From NCBI GenBank assembly GCA_027022775.1, contig JALVXO010000052.1:1-15052 (forward strand): 15,052 nucleotides of DNA, read 5' to 3'. Under the pieces are notes generated by a model that ran no database searches, was not told the DNA's origin, and worked only from the letters and a program-made list of their open reading frames with translations. Positions 1 to 6,135 of the stretch are shown one piece after another; within the stretch, counting starts at the first letter, position 1; every line of letters starts with the position of its first letter. Source of the DNA: Campylobacteraceae bacterium. Its GTDB lineage: Bacteria > Campylobacterota > Campylobacteria > Campylobacterales > Sulfurovaceae. Position numbers and translations under genes: made by a program.

Positions 1-651
<651 letters not shown>

Positions 652-666
652 TAAATTCCTTTAAAT

Positions 667-701
667 AAAGCTTAGTGCTCAGAGCCTAGAGCTTAGAGCT
701 T
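667..701. repeat. Degenerate heptamer tandem repeat (AGAGCTT)
   Basis: Five consecutive 7-nt units read AAAGCTT, AGTGCTC, AGAGCCT, AGAGCTT, AGAGCTT and are followed by AAAGTAAAGCTAAAA. The array lies 16 nt upstream of the MoxR start codon, close to the ribosome binding site, so it is probably inside the transcribed leader. A shorter related sequence lies in the thyX leader at 14352-14365. No function is assigned. Confidence 0.65.
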
Positions 702-726
702 AAAGTAAAGCTAAAAAATCAAACTA

Positions 727-732
727 ATTATA
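727..732 (-). promoter_or_regulatory. Candidate -10 box for the MoxR operon
   Basis: The minus strand reads TATAAT here, about 76 nt upstream of the MoxR start codon, in very AT-rich DNA. No clear -35 hexamer is seen, as is usual for housekeeping promoters in Campylobacterota. Transcription from it would place the heptamer array at 667-701 in the 5' UTR. Prediction by motif only. Confidence 0.4.
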
Positions 733-854
733 TATGACAATTATTAATAAAACATTAATAAATAGACTAAAGATAGTTGATAGAGGTTGTATCAAGTTTG
801 ATTGTTGCAACCAAACAGTATCTCTTTTTAGATTTACATCAGGCTTTGAAATAG

Positions 855-871
855 AGCGGCAAAGCGCCGCT
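855..871 (-). terminator. Possible weak terminator hairpin after the DUF945 gene
   Basis: AGCGGC (855-860) and GCCGCT (866-871) form a perfect 6-bp GC-rich stem with a 5-nt loop, 15 nt past the stop codon of the minus-strand gene ending at 886. The sequence after it on the minus strand (CTATTTC) is a poor U-tract, so termination strength is uncertain. It is the only GC-rich hairpin in the 234-bp gap between the MoxR and DUF945 genes. Confidence 0.4.
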
Positions 872-885
872 TATAATTTATATTT

Positions 886-2268
886 TTAAAATAAAACCCT
901 GCTTAACTGCGCCATATTGTAACTTTTCCCATTTATTATTACTTTTCCATTTTTCAATTCGCCTTTTATATGATAAATGCCGTTTTTAAGAGTTGCCAAA
1001 CCTTTCTCTTTTAACATATCAAACACCATTAAAGACATCGGATTAATAGAAGTTATTAGCGTACTCTCTGCTGCTACATCAAATTTCCCATCTACAATTG
1101 CCAAATTTTGCGCTGCTAGTGTAATCATTCCGCTTTGTATATTATCCTGGATAGGATCAGCTTTATAGAGAAGGTCAAGTTTAATGTAACTTGTTTTTTC
1201 ACTGTTTAATTCCAAATCAACTTTAAGTCTTGTTTTATCTTTTATAAAAAATTCATTAAAAACTTTCACACTCTCTCTGCTAGAGAGGTTATTCATTTCA
1301 AAAATAGCTTTCTGAAGCGCTATATCATCATTTTTTGCGCTTGCTTCTGCCATTTTATCTCGCAATTTTTCCATTTTTTCTGAAAACTTTATAAAATCTT
1401 CAATCGCATCTATTTTAAAATTTTCCAAACCGTATTTTGCTTTAATCTCTTTTATGCCTTTTAACAAAGCTATTGTATCAGTATCCAGCGCTGTTATATC
1501 AAAATCAACAAATGAAGACATAAAATCTTTATCTATTCGTTTGCTCAAACTGCTGCCTGTTATTTTAAAACGGCTTGTAAATTTTTTGCCTTTAGCAGTT
1601 ACTTTTGTATAAACTTCACCGATTTCAAAGCGCCCTTTCCCAAAAAGAGAAAGATTATTTCTAGGTTTTTCTGTAGCAACCGTAACCATTTTTATATTTT
1701 TGAATTTAAAAAACTCATTAAGCTTCTCATTTTTAATCTCTATATCATCAATTTTAAAATCCGATTCACCGGTGCAGCTATCTATATTTAACTCACGTTT
1801 TATATTGATATCTGAAATATTAATACCGACTTTATCTTTTAAAATTTTAAAACCGTTAATTTTGGTTTCAGATTTTAAAGTACTGCCAAAGTTTAAAAAC
1901 GCTTTATAGTTATATTTTGGGATAGTTTTTATATTTTTTTTTAATTTATCAGAAATTTTCGGATTAAAAAGAGAAAGGGTTTCCCCTTTTGCAGACAGCC
2001 CCGCTTTGCCAAAGCCAAATGACGGATTTGTGATAATTGGACCCTCATCAACTGCTACTTCTATTTTTGCACTATCCTTAAGCAGCTGTTTATAAAACTT
2101 CTGTTTGGGTTTTAAGTAAACAGTGTAGCCGTTGCTGCTTTTTTCGGCTTTAAATTCAATATATCCGCTGCTTAAAGCAGTATAACACTGTGCAATTTTA
2201 TCTGCAACACTCTCTGAGGCAGAAACAAAACTAAAAAGAGCAATAGCGCTTATAACCAATTTTTTCAT
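886..2268 (-). CDS. DUF945/YdgA-type secreted protein
   Basis: 460 aa. The N-terminus (MKKLVISAIALFSFVSA) is a short Sec signal peptide, so the mature protein is probably periplasmic. The body is rich in beta-strand-like alternation and Lys/Asp/Asn. It matches the general plan of YdgA/DUF945 proteins: long beta-rich repeats and a C-terminal stretch with the pattern LxxKGLATLKNGIYHIKGELKNGKVIINGK (about residues 420-449), where a short strand-turn-strand ends in an 'NG' turn. The biochemical role of the family is not established. The ATG at 2268 is preceded by AAAGGA at a suitable distance. It appears to be a single-gene unit: a 234-bp gap follows it and the repeat-containing region lies upstream. 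The family call is from memory of the sequence pattern, without a profile search, and a generic beta-rich periplasmic protein is the alternative. Confidence 0.75.
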   Translation of the reverse strand: MKKLVISAIALFSFVSASESVADKIAQCYTALSSGYIEFKAEKSSNGYTVYLKPKQKFYKQLLKDSAKIEVAVDEGPIITNPSFGFGKAGLSAKGETLSLFNPKISDKLKKNIKTIPKYNYKAFLNFGSTLKSETKINGFKILKDKVGINISDINIKRELNIDSCTGESDFKIDDIEIKNEKLNEFFKFKNIKMVTVATEKPRNNLSLFGKGRFEIGEVYTKVTAKGKKFTSRFKITGSSLSKRIDKDFMSSFVDFDITALDTDTIALLKGIKEIKAKYGLENFKIDAIEDFIKFSEKMEKLRDKMAEASAKNDDIALQKAIFEMNNLSSRESVKVFNEFFIKDKTRLKVDLELNSEKTSYIKLDLLYKADPIQDNIQSGMITLAAQNLAIVDGKFDVAAESTLITSINPMSLMVFDMLKEKGLATLKNGIYHIKGELKNGKVIINGKSYNMAQLSRVLF

Positions 2269-2343
2269 TATAATCCTTTAGTTTTTTAAAAGTATATCAA
2301 AAATATGCACTTTTAGTTGTAAATATGGTAAAAAATTTACTAA

Positions 2344-2520
2344 TAGGGGTCAGGGCTTAACTTTTAACTTTTTTTACAACTTGTAATGCCTTATAAAAAA
2401 GTCATTATTAAACTGCTTCGTTTGTTCCTGCTGCATAGAAGCTTTGAAATAAGTTGCCATATTAATAAAATTTATTTTTAAATTCAAAAAGTGAAAATTC
2501 AACGCCTGACCCTCATAAAA
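2344..2520. repeat. 177-bp miniature inverted-repeat element, copy 1
   Basis: Near-identical to 3244-3421: by eye there are two substitutions and one extra G in the other copy. The ends are imperfect inverted repeats of about 28 nt. The left end reads GGGGTCAGGG, and the right end ends CCTGACCCT at 2505-2513; 22 of 28 positions match when one end is reverse-complemented. The GGGGTCAGG terminus is like those around REP-associated/IS200-like Y1 transposases, so I infer a non-autonomous derivative of such an element. No transposase is present in it. It lies downstream of the oxygenase gene. Confidence 0.8.
2374..2460 (-). other. 28-codon ORF inside repeat copy 1
   Basis: An ATG-to-TAA frame (starts MATYFKAS, ends KL) occupies the centre of the repeat. 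The same frame is intact in copy 2 (3275-3361), with Arg to Lys and Tyr to Cys changes. No convincing Shine-Dalgarno sequence precedes it. Both substitutions between the copies change amino acids, so there is no sign of selection for the peptide. It may be a remnant of a deleted transposase or a chance frame, and should not be treated as a proven gene. Confidence 0.25.
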
Positions 2521-2532
2521 AAATTTCCCCAA

Positions 2533-3195
2533 CTACCCTTCAAATGCACTCCACCACTTTACAGCAGCAAATCTTTTCCCCTCAACCTTTTTTACTTCAT
2601 GTGCAAATAATCCATGGCTTGGGAAAACAATCATTTGTCCTGCTTTTGGCTTATAAATAACTCTATTCCCATCACTAAACCGCAAATGGCAAAACTCAAT
2701 CTCTCCCCCTTCAAAATCTTCATTTAAAAATAAAAGTGTAGTTATTTTTCTTTGAGGCGCTACAAGTTTATATCCCGCGAGTGTGCCATTTTTGTATATT
2801 TCACTGGCATTATCCGCATGCCTTTTGTAAAAACCTCCATTTTTATACTCAAGTATTTGAATTTCACTCCCGCCAGTTAATAATACATTAAAAAAACGCT
2901 CAATCTCCTCTTTTTTAGAATTTATAATTTGCTCAAAAATTTTTCTTATACTGTTTGTCGGCTGATGCAGTGTAGTTTTTCTTACCGACTCATCAAGACC
3001 TTTTGAAATAAGTTTTGCCTTATAACTTTCATCTTCTTTTAAAGAGTTGATTATCCAATTGCATGTATCTTTTGATAAAACACTATTAAAAATCAAAAAA
3101 GGATACTCATTATAAAATGAAGCTAACGGCTTCTTTTCAAAGTCCATATCCCAAATGCTTTTGAGCGCATAAATATTTTTAGATATCTTAACCAT
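2533..3195 (-). CDS. 2-oxoglutarate/Fe(II)-dependent oxygenase (prolyl-hydroxylase-like)
   Basis: 220 aa, soluble, no signal peptide. The jelly-roll oxygenase signature is complete. H126-A-D128 (YKRHADNA) is the HxD iron-binding pair, followed by FLNEDFEGGEIEF (156-168) and the segment PKAGQMIVFPSHGLFAHEVKKV, in which H199 is the third iron ligand. R208 (GKRFA) would bind the 2-oxoglutarate carboxylate. These enzymes couple 2-oxoglutarate decarboxylation to hydroxylation; the substrate cannot be read from sequence and may be a protein side chain or a small molecule. The start at 3195 is well supported by AAGGAG 5 nt upstream. The gene stands alone between two direct repeats, on the opposite strand to the next operon, which suggests a mobile or recently acquired cassette. 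A minus-strand extended -10 at 3228-3236 can serve as its promoter. Confidence 0.88.
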   Translation of the reverse strand: MVKISKNIYALKSIWDMDFEKKPLASFYNEYPFLIFNSVLSKDTCNWIINSLKEDESYKAKLISKGLDESVRKTTLHQPTNSIRKIFEQIINSKKEEIERFFNVLLTGGSEIQILEYKNGGFYKRHADNASEIYKNGTLAGYKLVAPQRKITTLLFLNEDFEGGEIEFCHLRFSDGNRVIYKPKAGQMIVFPSHGLFAHEVKKVEGKRFAAVKWWSAFEG

Positions 3196-3227
3196 TCCAA
3201 CTCCTTATATAAAGAAACTGGAAAAAA

Positions 3228-3236
3228 ATTATAACA
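3228..3236 (-). promoter_or_regulatory. Extended -10 promoter candidate for the oxygenase
   Basis: The minus strand reads TGTTATAAT, a perfect TGnTATAAT extended -10, about 33 nt upstream of the start codon and 8 nt inside the border of repeat copy 2. The position gives a short leader containing the AAGGAG site. No -35 box is evident in the adjacent repeat. Confidence 0.5.
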
Positions 3237-3243
3237 AATAAAA

Positions 3244-3421
3244 TAGGGGGTCAGGGCTTAACTTTTAACTTTTTTTACAACTTGCAATGCTTTATAAAAA
3301 AGTCATTATTAAACTGCTTCGTTTGTTCCTGCTGCATAGAAGCTTTGAAATAAGTTGCCATATTAATAAAATTTATTTTTAAATTCAAAAAGTGAAAATT
3401 CAACGCCTGACCCTCATAAAA
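3244..3421. repeat. 178-bp miniature inverted-repeat element, copy 2
   Basis: Same orientation as copy 1 at 2344-2520, with one additional G in the left terminus (five Gs), C for T and T for C in the centre. The right terminus CCTGACCCT is at 3406-3414 and the homology runs on to CATAAAA. It lies upstream of the oxygenase start, so the gene is bracketed by direct copies. It holds the same 28-codon frame (3275-3361, minus) and no transposase. Confidence 0.8.
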
Positions 3422-3477
3422 TATCAACTTTTATAAAACATTTTGAAATATTTTTCTCTTCTTAAGAATAAAATATA

Positions 3478-3483
3478 TATAAT
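3478..3483 (+). promoter_or_regulatory. Candidate -10 box for the YfgM-like/BamB-like/Xer operon
   Basis: TATAAT in an AT-rich run, about 195 nt upstream of the first ATG of the plus-strand operon. No convincing -35 hexamer is present. If used, transcription would begin just before the long hairpin at 3498-3663 and place all of it in the 5' UTR. Confidence 0.4.
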
Positions 3484-3497
3484 AGTAACAAATATTA

Positions 3498-3663
3498 AAC
3501 CCAAAATTTGCATTAGAGATTAACAACCTTTAGCAAATCATTTAGCTTAGGGCATTCACAAAAATCCATCAATTAACCTTTGGGTTAACCTCAGGATTTT
3601 TGCAAACACCCTAAACTAAAGCATTTGCCAAATCTTTGCTAATTCTAATGCAAAATTTGGGTT
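3498..3663. repeat. Long imperfect palindrome (about 166 nt) upstream of the YfgM-like gene
   Basis: The outer arms 3498-3517 and 3644-3663 pair at 19 of 20 positions (one A-A mismatch). Inner helices continue towards the tip: 3530-3537 with 3635-3642 (8 bp), 3547-3552 with 3609-3614 (6 bp), 3560-3567 with 3594-3601 (8 bp), and 3573-3578 with 3583-3588 (6 bp, TTTG tip). There is no T-run after it, so it does not look like a terminator. Its outer arm is identical to that of the palindrome at 9789-9843, which argues for a dispersed palindromic repeat, possibly folded in RNA. Confidence 0.75.
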
Positions 3664-3677
3664 AAACGGGGTAAATT

Positions 3678-4247
3678 ATGAGTTTAAAAGATGAGTTAAA
3701 CAGCATAAAACAGGAAATCAGCAACGAAGAAAAACTGCTAGAACAGGCGTTTCATATAGAAAAATTTTTTAAAAAGAATAAAAAAACAATCATTGCTGCG
3801 GCAATTGTTTTAATAGGCGCATTTGCAGGATTTAAAATTTATAATTATATAGAGTATTCTAAACTTAAAAAAGCCAACAGTGCGCTTTTGGCTCTTGAAA
3901 AAAATCCAAACAACAGTGCCGCCCTAAATAGTTTAAAAGACAGCAACCCAAAGCTTTATGCTCTATATAAATACTCTTTTGCAGTAAACAGTGAAAATAA
4001 AAAAGAGATAAACAGTTTAAGCGCCAATGATACTTTCTTAAAAGATGTTATTGCTTACCACAAAGGTGTGGCGGCTAAAAAGCCAACAAATTCAGAGTAT
4101 TATAAAAACTTGGTTATTTTGGAAAAAGCTTATCTGCTTTTAAAAGAGGGCAAAAAAGCCAAAGCCAAAAATATACTGGCAACAATCCCCCAAAATTCTG
4201 CTGTTGCCGGAGTTGCAAGGCTTTTACAGCACTATACAATTAAATAA
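3678..4247 (+). CDS. YfgM-like TPR-type inner-membrane protein
   Basis: 189 aa. A charged N-terminal segment (1-36) is followed by one transmembrane helix (about 37-56, TIIAAAIVLIGAFAGFKIYN) and then an alpha-helical, Lys/Ala/Leu-rich region of about 130 residues resembling tetratricopeptide-like repeats. This is the plan of YfgM (TPR_21-type) proteins: a single N-terminal membrane anchor with a periplasmic helical repeat domain, associated with the Sec/periplasmic chaperone network in E. coli. The neighbour supports this, because yfgM precedes bamB (yfgL) in E. coli and a BamB-like lipoprotein gene follows here after 9 nt. The ribosome binding site is weak (GGGG 7 nt upstream). Sequence similarity to YfgM is low by eye, so the call rests on architecture plus context. 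Confidence 0.7.
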   Translation: MSLKDELNSIKQEISNEEKLLEQAFHIEKFFKKNKKTIIAAAIVLIGAFAGFKIYNYIEYSKLKKANSALLALEKNPNNSAALNSLKDSNPKLYALYKYSFAVNSENKKEINSLSANDTFLKDVIAYHKGVAAKKPTNSEYYKNLVILEKAYLLLKEGKKAKAKNILATIPQNSAVAGVARLLQHYTIK

Positions 4248-4256
4248 GGATATCTT

Positions 4257-5282
4257 ATGAAACGAAAAACCGCTATAATTTTGGGAGCGGTAATGCTCTT
4301 TGCAGGCTGCGAAATGGATACTACAAAGCTGGTGCCGAGCTTTTTAAAAACAAGCGCAGGCATAAGCACTTCGAGTTATACCCAAAATATAGGAAAGCAG
4401 GTATTTAATGTAATCAGAGACGGTGTTACTTTTACAGACGGAAGTTACATAACCCCACAGGGAGAAGGTCCGATTAACCTGCCTAAAGGGTATTACTATG
4501 TAAGCTCTTCGGGCGGCAGGATTTTAGCAGCAGACAAACTTGGAAATATCTTGGTTTTAAAAAGCAGCGGAGAAGAGATAGCGCGCACAAAACTGGAAGC
4601 TCCGCTAGTTACTGGCTTGGCGTATTATGGCGGTATAGCCTATTTGCTGCAAGGCAACAGGTTTGGGCTGTACGATCCGTTTAAGAATAAAGTTATATAC
4701 CAAAAAGAGTTTGCGGGCGGTTCTGTAGTGGATAACAGGCTGGCAAACCCTATAGTAACCCAAAACTTTTTAGCAATTCCAACACTTGATGGAAAGCTAG
4801 TTTTTATCAGTCTGCACACATACCGTGCGCCGTCGGTTTTACCGGTTGGAACGCTTAAAAATTACGGAAATATTATTTATCTCTCAACACTTGGCAATAA
4901 AATTGTAGCAGCTACGCCTGCTAATGTCATTACAGTCTCAAGCGCCGGCAAGCAGGTATTTAATGCAAAAGTTGCCGACATAACAATACACAATGGCTAT
5001 ATTTATCTCTTAACACGCGATGGAATGGTAATAAAATTAGATTCTAACCTGCAAATTACAGAGAGTAAAAAGTTTGCCTATGCAGATTTTGCAACAATAG
5101 CTGTACAAGACGGCAAAATATATGCTTTTGCAAAGAGCGGCTCTTTAGTTGTTATGGATGATAATATGAAAAAGCATAAAGTTTACAGTGTCGGTGCAGC
5201 AGATAACTATAGTTTTGTATCGGCTAATTGGCTCTATATAGATGACCGAAGGGTAAATTTGAGCGCTTTAAATTATGAGTAA
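4257..5282 (+). CDS. BamB-like beta-propeller lipoprotein
   Basis: 341 aa. The lipoprotein signal peptide MKRKTAIILGAVMLFAGC has its lipobox cysteine at residue 18 (FAGC, with F rather than the usual L at -3). Residue 19 is Glu, not Asp, so outer-membrane sorting is plausible. The rest is a series of about six or seven beta-blade units of the type 'GYIYLLTRDGMVIKLDSN' (near 245-262) and 'GKIYAFAKSGSLVVMDDN', typical of PQQ-like beta-propellers. BamB of the outer-membrane protein assembly machine has this fold and size (about 390 aa in E. coli). The preceding YfgM-like gene strengthens the BamB reading. AAGGA lies 7 nt upstream of the ATG. The 3' end overlaps the recombinase start by 8 nt, implying coupled translation. 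A generic propeller lipoprotein is the alternative. Confidence 0.75.
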   Translation: MKRKTAIILGAVMLFAGCEMDTTKLVPSFLKTSAGISTSSYTQNIGKQVFNVIRDGVTFTDGSYITPQGEGPINLPKGYYYVSSSGGRILAADKLGNILVLKSSGEEIARTKLEAPLVTGLAYYGGIAYLLQGNRFGLYDPFKNKVIYQKEFAGGSVVDNRLANPIVTQNFLAIPTLDGKLVFISLHTYRAPSVLPVGTLKNYGNIIYLSTLGNKIVAATPANVITVSSAGKQVFNAKVADITIHNGYIYLLTRDGMVIKLDSNLQITESKKFAYADFATIAVQDGKIYAFAKSGSLVVMDDNMKKHKVYSVGAADNYSFVSANWLYIDDRRVNLSALNYE

Positions 5283-6102
5283 CCTTATAGAGGCTTTCGA
5301 AGAGTTTTTAATAATTAATAAAGGATTGTCCAAAAATTCGGTAGAAGCTTATATAAATGATATCAAGCAATTCGAAAGCCATCTTAAAAAACCGCTTTTA
5401 AATGTTGATAATAGCGACATTATCGACTTTTTAAGCAATTTTGAAAATGCCAGGACTTTAAACAGGAAACTCTCTTCTATAAACGCTTTTTATAACTTTT
5501 GCAAAGAGTTAGAATTTGGCACAGTAGATATAAATCTTCCAAGTGCAAAAGTGCCCTCATCACTGCCGGCTTTTTTAGAATATGAAACAATTATTAAAGC
5601 GGTAGAAGAGATAGAGCCCAAAAGCTGGCTTGATTTGCGCGACAGGGCTTTAATACTGTTTCTTTATGCCACAGGAGTAAGAGTCAGCGAAGCTATAAAT
5701 GCCCAAAGAGATGATATTCAAAACGGATGGCTAAAGGTTAGGTTTGCCAAAGGCGAAAAAGAGAGAATTGTACCGGTTGCAAATGTGGCACAGTTTGCGC
5801 TAGAACTCTATTTAAGGGAGCGTGCAGACACAATACCTTATCTTTTTGTCAATTATAAACGCCAAAAGTTAAGCAGGGTAAGTGTATTTAAAATTACTAA
5901 AAAATATTTAAATGTTTCGCCCCATGTACTGCGCCACTCATACGCCAGCAGCCTGATAATAGGGGGAGCCGATTTAAGAGTGGTTCAAGAACTTTTGGGT
6001 CACAGCTCTTTAATCACAACCCAAATCTACACCCATATACAAAAACCGCAGCTAAAAGAGACCATAGAAAAATACCACCCCCTTGGCAAAATAGAGATGT
6101 AA
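5275..6102 (+). CDS. Xer-type tyrosine recombinase
   Basis: 275 aa with an N-terminal core-binding (SAM-like) domain (about 1-85) and a C-terminal catalytic domain. All active-site residues are present: R136 (TGVRVSEA), K159 (AKGEKER), H217 and R220 (HVLR), H243 (LLGHSS) and the nucleophile Y252 (IYTHI). The length and spacing fit XerC/XerD-class recombinases (about 300 aa) rather than the longer XerH (about 350-360 aa) of Helicobacter and Campylobacter. It probably resolves chromosome dimers at a dif-type site, but no dif site is seen nearby. The ATG overlaps the end of the BamB-like gene (ATGAGTAA), so it is likely translated by coupling. No phage genes surround it, which favours a housekeeping role over an integrase. 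Confidence 0.88.
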   Translation: MSNLIEAFEEFLIINKGLSKNSVEAYINDIKQFESHLKKPLLNVDNSDIIDFLSNFENARTLNRKLSSINAFYNFCKELEFGTVDINLPSAKVPSSLPAFLEYETIIKAVEEIEPKSWLDLRDRALILFLYATGVRVSEAINAQRDDIQNGWLKVRFAKGEKERIVPVANVAQFALELYLRERADTIPYLFVNYKRQKLSRVSVFKITKKYLNVSPHVLRHSYASSLIIGGADLRVVQELLGHSSLITTQIYTHIQKPQLKETIEKYHPLGKIEM

Positions 6103-6135
6103 TACCCTGACGGTTGCGAAATTTTTTACCGGCTT

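Noticed and set aside
2344..3421. CRISPR array or two CRISPR repeats
   Set aside because: The repeats are 177-178 bp, occur twice, flank a gene and carry terminal inverted repeats, so they do not fit CRISPR.
5275..6102. Phage or integron integrase
   Set aside because: The protein has classical Xer size and active site, is coupled to a BamB-like gene, and no phage, cassette or attachment-site sequence is seen around it.
6103..6135. Bidirectional terminator between the convergent Xer and 770-aa genes
   Set aside because: Only a 4-bp CGGT/ACCG stem with a 13-nt loop can be found, which is too weak to call.
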